NCBI GenBank assembly: GCA_036675345.1
Contig: JAKFFE010000002.1
Span: 1-64,000, forward strand
DNA length: 64,000 nt
Origin: JALYOC01 sp036675345
GTDB lineage: Bacteria; Myxococcota; Myxococcia; Myxococcales; Myxococcaceae
Direction: 5' to 3'
Notes under the pieces: generated by a model
What the model saw: the letters and a program-made list of their open reading frames with translations, nothing else
The model's database searches: none
Told to the model about the DNA's origin: nothing
Translations under genes and position numbers: made by a program
In this document: one piece after another, positions 33,201 to 41,251 of the stretch
Layout of the letters: each line of letters begins with the position of its first letter
Position numbering within the stretch: the first letter of the stretch is position 1

Positions 33201-33698
33201 ATGTCCCTGTCGCGGAAGCTGTGCGTGGTGGTGTTGCTGTTGTTGCCCCAGTGGGTCCTCGCCGAGCCGGTGGCGTTGTTCCCCGACTGGCCGCAGACAA
33301 TCAGCACCGGTCCGGTGGCGCGGACCACCGTCGCTGACCCCTCGGTGGTGGAGGTGGTCGCCACCGACCAGGGAGAGCTGATCCTCACCGGACTCAAGGA
33401 GGGGACCACCACCGTCTCGGTCTGGGTCCACCACGCCCAGGGTCCCCGGGTGCTGGAGGTCCGGGTAGCGACCGGCGGCTGGGAGTTGGTTCCGGTGCTG
33501 GTGGCCGCGACCGACATCCAGGAGGGGACGCAGCTGACCCCGAAGATGGTCGTCTCCCGACGGGTTCCCCGGTTCCTGCTGACCAGCTCGGTGGCCCGTC
33601 CCGAAGCGCTGATCTACCTGCTCAACGCCCGGAACCAGGTGCCGATCCAGGCGGGTGACTTCCTGCTGTGGAGTGCCTTCGAGTCGATGCGCAGGTGA
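33201..33698 (+). CDS. Secreted pilus-N plus SAF domain protein
   Basis: The precursor has 165 residues. A signal peptide (MSLSRKLCVVVLLLLPQWVLA, cleaved before Glu22) is followed by a domain like the N-terminal part of pilus secretins (PF13629-type; ISTGPVARTTVADPSVVEVV and LILTGLKEGTTTVSVWV, 34-76). Residues about 97-161 form a SAF domain (PVLVAATDIQEGTQLTPKMV, then PIQAGDFLLWSAFE), as in CpaB/RcpC pilus proteins. The same SAF domain ends the kinase downstream; about 30 of 60 aligned residues are identical by hand. It should be periplasmic. GGAGGAAG precedes the ATG. Confidence 0.7.
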   Translation: MSLSRKLCVVVLLLLPQWVLAEPVALFPDWPQTISTGPVARTTVADPSVVEVVATDQGELILTGLKEGTTTVSVWVHHAQGPRVLEVRVATGGWELVPVLVAATDIQEGTQLTPKMVVSRRVPRFLLTSSVARPEALIYLLNARNQVPIQAGDFLLWSAFESMRR

Positions 33699-33746
33699 TC
33701 CGGCCATCTGGCCCCGGGGTGGCGGACATGCGACCGTAGGAGAAGG

Positions 33747-35063
33747 ATGCCTCCCGCTGGACCCTGCCTCGAGGACAGTCAGCTGGCTCGCGTCGCCGCG
33801 GGGGGCGCCTCGGAGGACGAGCTGGCCGCGGTGGAGACGCACCTCGATGGCTGCTCCGATTGCCGTCGGGTGATCGCCGCGGCGGCCAGCGAGGAGTCGC
33901 TTCCTGGGGCCGCGAACACCCACGCGCTGGGTCCCGGGGAAACTGTGGGGCGTTACCGGATCGGGGGCCTGCTGGGGACAGGCGGAATGGGCGTGGTGTA
34001 CGAAGCGCTGGATCCCGTCCTGGATCGTCAGGTGGCGATCAAGGTGCTGCGCTCACCGGATGATCCAGAGGGAAGGGCGCGGCTGCTGCGCGAGGCGCAG
34101 ATCATGGCGCGGCTCTCCCATCCCCACCTGCTGCCGGTGTTCGAGCTGGGGGAATGGGAGGGGCAGATCTTCCTGGCGATGGAGCGGGTGGACGGAGTCA
34201 CCTTCGACCGGTGGCGCGCACAGGGAGCGCGGTCCCAGGCGCAGCTGGTGGAGACGCTGGTCGGAGCGGGGAGGGGGCTGGCGGCGGCGCATCAGGCGAT
34301 GGTGGTTCACCGGGATTTCAAGCCGGCGAACGTCCTGATCGGCCCCGACGGGAGGGCCCGGGTCACCGACTTTGGGCTCTCCAGGAGCGAAGGGCCGCCG
34401 AGAGGAGAGCGGGCCGGCGTCCTGATGCTGGAGACCGGCGCAGGGAGCCTGCTGGGGACTCCGGCCTATATGGCTCCGGAGCAGCTGGAGGGCAGGGCAG
34501 CCGACGCCCGCAGCGACCAGTTCGCCTTCTGTGTGACCCTGGCCGAGGCACTGGGCGGGCAACGTCCCTTTGAGGCTCCCACCGCCGGTGCACTTCGGGA
34601 GGCGATGCGTAGGCCACCGAGGCTGGACCGCGTTCCGCGGAGCCTCCGGGGAGTGCTCGCGCGCGGGCTCTCGGAGGAGGCGACGGGGCGGTTTCCCTCG
34701 ATGCAGGACCTGCTCCAGGCCCTGGCCCAGCGTCAGCGGGCCCGGCGCCAGGTCCCGTTGGCTCTCGCCGCGGTGGCGGTGGTGTTGCTGTCCCCCTGGT
34801 GGAGCAGGCCGCTGCTGGGGGAGGCAGAGGTGGAGGTCCTCAGCGCCGCCGTCGATCTTCAGGAGGGGGTCCCGGTGCCCCGGGCGAAGATGGTCGTGCG
34901 CCGGGTCCCGAAGCGCTTCGTCACCTCCTCGGTCATTCGCCCCGACTCGGCCATCTACGTGGTGGACCACCCGCTGGTGGTGCCGGTGCAGGCGGGCGAC
35001 CTGCTGCTGTGGAGCCAGTTCGAGACGATGCCCGTCCGGAAGCAGGCGGCAGAGCCGCGCTAG
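33747..35063 (+). CDS. Transmembrane Ser/Thr kinase with anti-sigma-type zinc finger and periplasmic SAF domain
   Basis: The protein has 438 residues. Residues 12-45 are a zinc-finger-like anti-sigma module with HLDGCSDC (His32, Cys36, Cys39). The Hanks kinase domain spans about 70-325: GTGGMG (77-82), Lys99 in VAIK, HRDFKPANVL with Asp190, DFG at 208-210 and APE at 243-245. All catalytic residues are present. One membrane helix (about 336-352, LALAAVAVVLLSPWW) leads to a C-terminal domain at 362-427 that is the SAF domain also found in the preceding protein. It could pass an envelope signal to the sigma factor through the zinc finger. ATG follows AGGAGAAGG. Confidence 0.85.
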   Translation: MPPAGPCLEDSQLARVAAGGASEDELAAVETHLDGCSDCRRVIAAAASEESLPGAANTHALGPGETVGRYRIGGLLGTGGMGVVYEALDPVLDRQVAIKVLRSPDDPEGRARLLREAQIMARLSHPHLLPVFELGEWEGQIFLAMERVDGVTFDRWRAQGARSQAQLVETLVGAGRGLAAAHQAMVVHRDFKPANVLIGPDGRARVTDFGLSRSEGPPRGERAGVLMLETGAGSLLGTPAYMAPEQLEGRAADARSDQFAFCVTLAEALGGQRPFEAPTAGALREAMRRPPRLDRVPRSLRGVLARGLSEEATGRFPSMQDLLQALAQRQRARRQVPLALAAVAVVLLSPWWSRPLLGEAEVEVLSAAVDLQEGVPVPRAKMVVRRVPKRFVTSSVIRPDSAIYVVDHPLVVPVQAGDLLLWSQFETMPVRKQAAEPR

Positions 35064-35086
35064 TTCGAGGGTCGGGGGTGTGGGAG

Positions 35087-35158
35087 GCCGGCGTTCGGTG
35101 ACGCCGGCTCCCGGTCCCTGGGCTCAGTCGAGCCAAGGGGGGCCGGCAATGGCCCCCC
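35087..35158. terminator. Three stem-loops between the kinase and RNase E/G genes
   Basis: Three hairpins lie in a row: GCCGGCG/CGCCGGC at 35087-35108 (8-base loop), GGCTC/GAGCC at 35121-35134 and GGGGGGCC/GGCCCCCC at 35137-35158. The genes on both sides converge on this spot, so they may stop transcripts from either side. No long T-run follows, so Rho or the strong stems must suffice. Confidence 0.6.
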
Positions 35159-35173
35159 CATGGGTCGATCCCG

Positions 35174-37861
35174 CTACCCCTCGGTAGGAGGCTTCGGCGC
35201 GTCCACGACCGCTGCCGGAGCACCCTCGCCCTGCGCAGTAGGACGCGCCTCGCCGCGCTGGCCGTTCTCGTCACGGCGACCTTCGCCGCCGCCCCGCTGG
35301 CCGCCCTCACGCCGGCTTTCGCCGCCGCGCTGACCGCCGCCGTCACGCTGACCGCCGCCGTCACGCTGACCGCCGCCGTCACGCTGACCGCCGCCGTCAC
35401 GCTGACCGCCGCCGTCGCGCTGCCCGCCGCCGTCGCGCTGCCCGCCGCCGTCGCGCCGCCCTTCACCCCCGCGCTGGCCGCCTCCATCGCGTCGGCCCTC
35501 GCCGCCGCGATCACGGGCCTGACGGTCTCCGCCGCCACGACCTTCGCCACCGCCACGACCTTCGCCACCGCCGCGACCTTCGCCACCGCCGCGGCCTTCG
35601 CCACCGCCGCGGCCTTCGCCACCGCCGCGACGCTGTTCACGCTCCCGGTCGGAGCGGGATCCCTCGCGCTTGGGCGGGTTCTGCTGCGGAAGCTGCTGCT
35701 GACGGGGAGGGGCATCCCCCGCGGACGGAGGCCGCGCGTAGATGTCGTACTGCTCGCGGTGGTAGTGCCCGGCCGGCTTGACCTGGATCGTCTTGTTGTA
35801 GCGATCCATCAGGTGCCGCAGCTCCTGCTTCTCCTCGTTCTGCAGCAGCTTGGCCACGTCCGGGTGGACGTTCACCGTGATGTTGCTGTCCTTGTAGCTG
35901 GCGGCGTCACGGCGGATCTTCCGGAAGATCTCGTAGCAGACGGTGGTGGCCGTCTTCACGAAGCCCTTGCCCTCGCAGTAGGCGCAGTCCTCGTGGAGCA
36001 CGCGACCAATCGACTCGCGGACCCGCTTGCGGGTCATCTCCACCAGGCCCAGCTCGGAGATCTTGAGGACGTTGGTCTTGGCCTTGTCCCGGCCCAGCGC
36101 GTCCTGCAGCGCCCGGAACACCTTGTCCCGGTTCTGCGCCTTCTCCATGTCGATGAAGTCGCAGATGATGATCCCGCCGATGTTCCGCAGGCGCAGCTGG
36201 TAGACGATCTCCTTGGCGGCCTCGATGTTGATCTTGGTGATCGTCTCTTCGAGGCTCTTCTTTCCGACGTAGCGGCCGGAGTTCACGTCGATCGCGGTCA
36301 GCGCTTCGGCCTGATCGATGATCAGGTAGCCGCCGCTCTTGAGCCACACCTTGCGCTGGACCGCGCGGTTGATCTCCTGCTCGATCCCGAACGCGTCGAA
36401 GATCGGCTCGTCCTGGTCGTGGAAGATCACCCGGTCCTTGAGGGCCGGATCCTGGGCGGTGACGAACTGCAGCACCCGCTCGTACTCCTCCCGGTCGTCG
36501 ATGATCAGCTTCTCGACGTCGTGGGCGAACAGGTCGCGGGTGGCCCGAAGGATCAGGTCCAGGTCCGGGTGCATCAACCCCGGTCCGCCGCGCTTCTCGT
36601 TCTTGCGGACCACCTGGTTCCAGATCTCGATCAGGAACCGGATGTCGCTCTCCAGCTTCTCCTGGGGAACGTTCTCCGCCACCGTGCGCACGATGAAGCC
36701 GGTGCCGGGCGGCCGCAGCCGCTCCACGATGTCCCGCAGCCGGCGGCGCTCCTTCTCGTTGCCGATCCGGCGGCTGATCCCCACGTGATCCACGGTGGGC
36801 ATGAACACCAGGTGCCGGCCGGGGATGGAGATGTGCGAGGTGAGCCGGGCGCCCTTGGTGCCGATGGGGTCCTTGGAGATCTGGACCACCACCTCCTGGC
36901 CGACCTTGAGCAGATCCTCGATCTTCTGGCTCTTCCCACGGGGAGGCTTGGCCTCCTCCTCGCGGTCCCGATCGCGATCCCGCCCGCGACCGCCGCCTCC
37001 TCCACCACCACCGCCACCACCCTTGTCGCCGCGCTCCCGCCTCGAATCACGGGGCTTCTGGTCGCGGTCACGGGGGGCGCGACGCTCGCCGCGCTCCTCC
37101 TGCCGGGCCTTCTGTGCGCCGGAGGTCGGCGCCGCCGAAGCAGCCGCTGCCGCCGGCGAGACCTCTCCGGCCTGGGCTGCCGGCTCCGCGTCACCGGGAG
37201 GAACCGTGGGACCTGCCGCGCCCGCCGCGCCCTCGGTGGTCGCCTCGGACGGAGGGGCCGCCGTGGCCGAATCCACCACCTCGGCCGCCAGCGGAGCGGT
37301 CACTCCGGAGAGGTCCGCGGGGGTGGTGGGCTGCTGGGGCTCGGCGACCGGCTCGGACGACACCGGAGCCGCCTGGGCTTCCGGCGCTACCGCGACCGGA
37401 ATCTCGGTGGTGATCCGCCGCACCGGCTCGCCGGCCGGTGGGGGAGGCAGATCGCTGGCCGCGACCTCGTGCACTTCCGCCTCATGGAGCTCCGGCGCGC
37501 CATGTCCGTTGGCGCCGGCCTCCACCGCAGCGGGGTGTTCCTCGCCCTCGTGGAGTTCCGGAACCTCTCCGGTCTCCTCGTCGTGCTCGCCCTCGGTGAG
37601 GTCGAACTGGGCGCGGGCGAAGTCGGGGTCGTAGACAACGTCGCTGACATACAGAAACGCGGCCTTCTCGAGGCCGATGTCTACGAAGGCCGCCTGCATG
37701 CCGGGGAGCACCCGGACCACGCGACCCTTGTAGATGTTTCCGACGACTCCCTTGTCCTTCTTACGCTCGAGGTAGAACTCCGCGATGTGACCGCTCTCGA
37801 CGAGCGCAACACGGGTCTCGCGACCCGCGGCGTTGATCAGCAGGATGCTGCTCTCGGCCAT
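35174..37861 (-). CDS. RNase E/G family ribonuclease with long insertion and Arg/Gly-rich tail
   Basis: The protein has 895 residues. The N-terminus MAESSILLINAAGRETRVAL and the S1-like start YLERKKDKGVVGNIYKGRVVRVLPGMQAAFVDIG are typical. The S1 fold is interrupted by about 230 residues of low-complexity Glu/Ala/Pro-rich and Arg-rich sequence, then resumes with KIEDLLKVGQEVVVQISKDP. The catalytic region has DLNSGRY-like IDVNSGRYVG and DFIDM with the two Asp residues for metal, and the zinc-link CAYCEGKG. The C-terminal 130 residues are two arrays of six-residue GEGRGG and GGQRDG units. It should process and degrade RNA. I start at MAESS; an upstream ATG at 37909 lies in the leader. Confidence 0.9.
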   Translation of the reverse strand: MAESSILLINAAGRETRVALVESGHIAEFYLERKKDKGVVGNIYKGRVVRVLPGMQAAFVDIGLEKAAFLYVSDVVYDPDFARAQFDLTEGEHDEETGEVPELHEGEEHPAAVEAGANGHGAPELHEAEVHEVAASDLPPPPAGEPVRRITTEIPVAVAPEAQAAPVSSEPVAEPQQPTTPADLSGVTAPLAAEVVDSATAAPPSEATTEGAAGAAGPTVPPGDAEPAAQAGEVSPAAAAASAAPTSGAQKARQEERGERRAPRDRDQKPRDSRRERGDKGGGGGGGGGGGRGRDRDRDREEEAKPPRGKSQKIEDLLKVGQEVVVQISKDPIGTKGARLTSHISIPGRHLVFMPTVDHVGISRRIGNEKERRRLRDIVERLRPPGTGFIVRTVAENVPQEKLESDIRFLIEIWNQVVRKNEKRGGPGLMHPDLDLILRATRDLFAHDVEKLIIDDREEYERVLQFVTAQDPALKDRVIFHDQDEPIFDAFGIEQEINRAVQRKVWLKSGGYLIIDQAEALTAIDVNSGRYVGKKSLEETITKINIEAAKEIVYQLRLRNIGGIIICDFIDMEKAQNRDKVFRALQDALGRDKAKTNVLKISELGLVEMTRKRVRESIGRVLHEDCAYCEGKGFVKTATTVCYEIFRKIRRDAASYKDSNITVNVHPDVAKLLQNEEKQELRHLMDRYNKTIQVKPAGHYHREQYDIYARPPSAGDAPPRQQQLPQQNPPKREGSRSDREREQRRGGGEGRGGGEGRGGGEGRGGGEGRGGGEGRGGGDRQARDRGGEGRRDGGGQRGGEGRRDGGGQRDGGGQRDGGGQRDGGGQRDGGGQRDGGGQRDGGGQRGGESRREGGQRGGGEGRRDENGQRGEARPTAQGEGAPAAVVDAPKPPTEG
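35330..35455 (-). repeat. 18-bp tandem repeat, seven units (GGGQRD array of the RNase tail)
   Basis: Seven 18-bp units run back to back from 35330 to 35455, the first four identical (plus strand CTGACCGCCGCCGTCACG) and the last three with a few substitutions. Each encodes six residues of the form GGGQRD on the minus strand. Confidence 0.9.
35533..35622 (-). repeat. 18-bp tandem repeat, five units (GEGRGG array of the RNase tail)
   Basis: Five 18-bp units (plus strand CCGCCACGACCTTCGCCA and variants) occupy 35533-35622, with a partial sixth. They encode GEGRGG-type hexads, an RGG-like segment that in other RNases binds RNA or partner proteins. Confidence 0.9.
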
Positions 37862-37982
37862 GTAGATTTCCTGACCGCGCGCTCCGGAAGGCGGTGACTG
37901 GACGGGCAACAGCCATGCCGCCGGTCTCCGTGCGTGCGAGGTGGATGCCGCGGGTGGTCAAGCAAACGGCGCTGGCATCGGG

Positions 37983-38000
37983 GGCGGACACTTGTCCGCC
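37983..38000. promoter_or_regulatory. Perfect 18-base palindrome, possible operator of the RNase gene
   Basis: Arms of 8 bases (GGCGGACA and TGTCCGCC) flank a CT centre. It lies about 125 bases upstream of the RNase start, in the likely leader or promoter. The long exact symmetry argues for a protein-binding site rather than a random match. Confidence 0.45.
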
Positions 38001-38159
38001 TGATGCATCTGTGGCGCTCGCCTGGTTCACCCTGGGCTCCCCGAAGAAGTCGTTACTGCGCGCGGCCGAGGTCTTAAGGCGGATTCGCAGCCCACTTTCG
38101 GCTACTTCCGCCGTGGGTGTGAACCGGCTGGGACCGCGGCGCGCCCCCGTCAAAACTTT

Positions 38160-38201
38160 GCCCAATATGGGCACTTTGGGTCCGGACGGTTTCACGTCCG
38201 G
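38160..38201 (-). terminator. Hairpin pair after DUF3052
   Basis: Reading the minus strand from 38201, a 7-bp stem (CCGGACG/CGTCCGG, loop TGAAAC) is followed by a 5-bp stem (GCCCA/TGGGC) and then AAAGTTTTG. The short T-run after the second stem suits an intrinsic terminator. Confidence 0.45.
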
Positions 38202-38268
38202 CCATCCAAGTAAAGGTTTGCGTCACGAAACTTCATGCCGCAACCGGTCAGACAGGCGTCTCGCCCGC

Positions 38269-38706
38269 TCAGGCGCTGGCCATGGGGGCCCGCTTCTTCT
38301 TGCTGCCGGGGGTGGGGAGCCGTTCCCTTGGCTTCCAGACCAGCCGCAGTCCACGCCAGGTCCCGTCCAGGTTGGCGTGCTTGTCGTCCACCAGGCCGAT
38401 GTCCAGCGCGGCCAGCCGGACGAAGTCCTCGCTGACCTTGCACTTCTCCTCGCCCTCCGGCCAGCAGATCCAGATTCCCCCGCGGACCGCCATCGCCCGG
38501 GACAGCGCCGGCAGCCGGGCCACGATCTCCGCCGGCTCGCGGGTGAAGAACAAGATCACGTCCAGGCCGGAGACGGCGGTGATCAGGAACTCCACCCCGT
38601 CCGGCAGCGGGTTGAGCTTGGTCACGAACCCGGGCGGGGGATTGATCACCGACACCTTGGACCCGGTCTTGATGCCCAACACCAGACTCAGCGCGTTGGG
38701 GGCCAT
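38269..38706 (-). CDS. DUF3052 family protein
   Basis: The protein has 145 residues. A beta-rich core with VSVINPPPGF near the N-terminus, DVILFFTREPAEIVARLPAL in the middle and GGIWICWPEG, then DFVRLAALDIGLVDDKHANLDGTWRGLRLVWKP, match DUF3052, a small actinobacterial and myxobacterial family of unknown function. The basic tail TPGSKKKRAPMASA is extra. It starts 2 bases after the acylphosphatase stop, so it is in its operon. The start ATG (38706) was chosen over an upstream Met that would lie inside the acylphosphatase. Confidence 0.75.
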   Translation of the reverse strand: MAPNALSLVLGIKTGSKVSVINPPPGFVTKLNPLPDGVEFLITAVSGLDVILFFTREPAEIVARLPALSRAMAVRGGIWICWPEGEEKCKVSEDFVRLAALDIGLVDDKHANLDGTWRGLRLVWKPRERLPTPGSKKKRAPMASA

Positions 38707-38708
38707 GA

Positions 38709-38981
38709 TCAGCGCTCCACCCGGAAGTCGCCCGCGACCTCCGCGGTCGCCTCGTCTGAGACCTGGACCGAATCCACCCGGGCCAGCTGCGGCCCGCGGT
38801 GACACCACTGCACCATCGTCTCCACGTCTGCCGCCGGTCCCTGCACCACTGCCTCCACCGAACCATCGTCGAGGTTGCGGACCCAGCCCTGCAGGCCCAA
38901 CCGAGTTGCCTCCCTCCGGGTGCTCTCCCGGAAGAAGACGCCCTGCACTCTACCGGTGATTCTCAGCCGCACGCGCCTCAC
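38709..38981 (-). CDS. Acylphosphatase
   Basis: The protein has 90 residues, the usual size. The active-site loop GRVQGVFFR ends with the phosphate-binding Arg18, and the catalytic Asn36 lies in GWVRN. It hydrolyses acyl-phosphates in the cytosol; the biological substrate is not known. The GTG start overlaps the ligA stop (GTGA), so it is cotranscribed with ligA and the DUF3052 gene. Confidence 0.9.
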   Translation of the reverse strand: MRRVRLRITGRVQGVFFRESTRREATRLGLQGWVRNLDDGSVEAVVQGPAADVETMVQWCHRGPQLARVDSVQVSDEATAEVAGDFRVER

Positions 38982-40996
38982 CCCACGACTCCGGCCAGCA
39001 GTTCCACGAAGGTCTTCTCGTCCACCACCCGTACTCCCAGCTCCGTGGCCTTCTTCAGCTTGGTCCCCGCATCCCCGCCCGCCACCACCAGATCCGTCTT
39101 CCGGGAGACACTGCCGGACACCTTACCTCCGCGCCGCTCGATCTCCTCCCGGGCCTGCTCCCGCGTCAGCTGTTCCAAGGTACCGGTCAGCACCACCGTC
39201 TTGCCCATGAAGGTCCCGCCCTGATTGGCCTCCGGGGGGGTGGGGACGATGCCTGCCTGGAGCAGCGCTTCGATCACCTCGCGGTTCTTGGGCTCGGCGA
39301 AGAAGTTGTGGATCTCCTCCGCCATCGTCTGGCCCACGTCCTTGACCCGGACCAGATCGTCCAGGGTGGCGGTGAACAGGGCGTGCACGTCCCGGAAGTG
39401 TTCGGCCAGCGCCTTGGCGGTGGCCTCGCCCACGTGGCGGATCCCCAGCGCATAGAGGAAGCGGCGCAGGGTGGTCTGCTTGGAGTGGACCAGGGCGGCC
39501 AGGAAGTTCTCCGCGCTCTTCTCCGCCATCCGCTCCAGGGTGAGCAGCCTTTCCAGATCGAGCCGGTAGAGATCCGCGTAGTTGCGGACCAGGCCGGTGG
39601 TCACCAGCTGTTCGGCCAGCTTGTCTCCCAACCCCTCCACGTCCATCGCCAGGCGGGAGGCGAAGTGACGGATGTTCCCCATCAGCTGCGCTGGGCACGA
39701 GGCGTTGGTGCAGCGGATGATCGCCCCCTCTGGATCGCGGACCGCCGCGCCCTGGCAGGCGGGACACTGCCGGGGGAACTCGAAGATCTGCTCCTCGCCG
39801 GTCCGCCGGGAGTCGATCACCCGCACCACCTCCGGGATCACGTCGCCGGCGCGGCGGACGAACACCCAGTCGCCGACCCGCACGTCCTTGCGGCGCAGCT
39901 CGTCCTCGTTGTGCAGGGTGACCCGGGAGACGGTGACCCCGCCCACGTGGACCGGCTCCAGGATCGCCACCGGGGTCAGCGCCCCGGTGCGGCCGATGTT
40001 GACCTCGATCTGGTTCACCCGGGTCTGGGCCTCCTCGGGAGGGAACTTGTAGGCCACCGCCCAGCGCGGGCTCTTGGAGACCTGGCCCAGCCGGCGGCGG
40101 TGGTCCTCCGAGTCCACCTTCACCACCATCCCGTCCACCTCGTAGGCCAGCTGGTGGCGACGGGCCATCAGGCCCGCATAGGCCGCGCGCACCTCGTCCG
40201 CCCCACGGACCAGGCGGTTCTCCGGGTTGGTGGGGAAGCCCACCTCGGAGAGGAAGCGCAGCTTCCCGGTGTGCAGCGGGAAGCTCCGGCCCTCCACCTC
40301 GCCCACCTCGTAGATCAGGATGCTCAGCGGGCGGGTGGCGGTGATCTTCGGATCCAGCTGCCGCAGCGAACCGGCGGCGGTGTTGCGCGGATTGACGTAG
40401 GTCTCCTCGCCCGCCTCCTCCAGCCCCTTGTTCAGGCGCAGGAAGTCCGCCTTCTTGATGAACACCTCCCCGCGCGCCTCCAGGTAGGGAGGCAGCTTGC
40501 CGCCGGGGGGATCGTGCAGCTCCAGGGGGATGGAGCGGATGGTGCGCAGGTTGGAGGTGACGTCCTCGCCGGTGGTCCCGTCGCCGCGGGTGGCGCCCTT
40601 CACGAAGCGCCCCTGCTCGTAGATCAGCTCCACCGCCAGCCCGTCCAGCTTGGGCTCGCAGACGTACTCCACCGCCTCCAGGGTGAGGTGCTTGCGGATC
40701 CGGTCGTCGAACTCGGTCAGCTCCTCGTCGTTGAAGACGTTGGCCAGCGAGAGCATGGGCCGACGGTGCAGCACCTTGGCGAACTTCTCCGAGGCGGCCC
40801 CGCTCACCCGCTGGGTGGGCGAGTGCGGATCGCGCAGGGCGGGGAATTGTTCCTCCAGCGCCAGCAGTTCCCGCATCAGCCCGTCGTAGTCAGCGTCGGT
40901 GATCTCCGGGCTGTCCAGGACGTAGTAGCGGTAGTCGTGGTGGGAGATCTGCTGACGAAGCTGCGCGATCCGTGCGGCGGCGTTCGATTCGTTCAT
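38978..40996 (-). CDS. ligA: LigA, NAD-dependent DNA ligase
   Basis: The protein has 672 residues, full length for LigA. Domain Ia NAD-binding residues (HHDYRYYVLDSPEITDADYD), the AMP-accepting Lys116 in KLDG, a zinc-finger CPACQG...CTNASCP, four helix-hairpin-helix motifs in about 450-580 and a C-terminal BRCT domain (GKTVVLTGTLEQLTREQA) are all in order. It seals nicks in DNA replication and repair. It heads a three-gene operon with the acylphosphatase and DUF3052. It diverges from rho across 255 bases. Confidence 0.95.
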   Translation of the reverse strand: MNESNAAARIAQLRQQISHHDYRYYVLDSPEITDADYDGLMRELLALEEQFPALRDPHSPTQRVSGAASEKFAKVLHRRPMLSLANVFNDEELTEFDDRIRKHLTLEAVEYVCEPKLDGLAVELIYEQGRFVKGATRGDGTTGEDVTSNLRTIRSIPLELHDPPGGKLPPYLEARGEVFIKKADFLRLNKGLEEAGEETYVNPRNTAAGSLRQLDPKITATRPLSILIYEVGEVEGRSFPLHTGKLRFLSEVGFPTNPENRLVRGADEVRAAYAGLMARRHQLAYEVDGMVVKVDSEDHRRRLGQVSKSPRWAVAYKFPPEEAQTRVNQIEVNIGRTGALTPVAILEPVHVGGVTVSRVTLHNEDELRRKDVRVGDWVFVRRAGDVIPEVVRVIDSRRTGEEQIFEFPRQCPACQGAAVRDPEGAIIRCTNASCPAQLMGNIRHFASRLAMDVEGLGDKLAEQLVTTGLVRNYADLYRLDLERLLTLERMAEKSAENFLAALVHSKQTTLRRFLYALGIRHVGEATAKALAEHFRDVHALFTATLDDLVRVKDVGQTMAEEIHNFFAEPKNREVIEALLQAGIVPTPPEANQGGTFMGKTVVLTGTLEQLTREQAREEIERRGGKVSGSVSRKTDLVVAGGDAGTKLKKATELGVRVVDEKTFVELLAGVVG

Positions 40997-41251
40997 GAGA
41001 CGGGCAGAGCGCCTTGACAGGGTTGGGGGGTGCTCAATAACCTGAAAATGTCTCGGCAGCGCTGCGTTTCTCAGCGCCCGAACCCTCCCTCGAGCACGCA
41101 GTCACCCCGAGGAAGTTCCCGCAGAGGCTCCTCGCTTCCAAGGCCGTTCTCAAGACCAACCAAGGACACCAGAGGCTCGACAGAGCGCCCCCACCGGGCG
41201 CAAGGCGGCAACTCCCGCCGCCTGACGTCGAGTGCTCCCCCCATCCCAGCA

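Larger units (their letters stand above)
37862..38268. other. 407-base intergenic region upstream of the RNase E/G gene
   Basis: No gene was found here. It holds the RNase promoter side (right to left) and the end of the ligA-acylphosphatase-DUF3052 transcript. Three symmetric sites are visible: a perfect palindrome GGCGGACA-CT-TGTCCGCC at 37983-38000, an operator-like site; a GCCCA-ATA-TGGGC hairpin at 38160-38172; and a CCGGACG-GTTTCA-CGTCCGG hairpin at 38182-38201. The last two stand just after DUF3052 in the direction of transcription and may end it. Confidence 0.6.

Noticed and set aside
35330..35622. CRISPR-like short tandem repeats
   Set aside because: Units of 18 bases follow each other without spacers and are in frame within the RNase tail.
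41030..41251. Extended Rho N-terminus from GTG 41030 or ATG 41048
   Set aside because: The extra 74 residues are Arg/Ser/Pro-rich and lack the codon pattern of the rest. The choice remains uncertain, since 41252 lacks a strong ribosome site.
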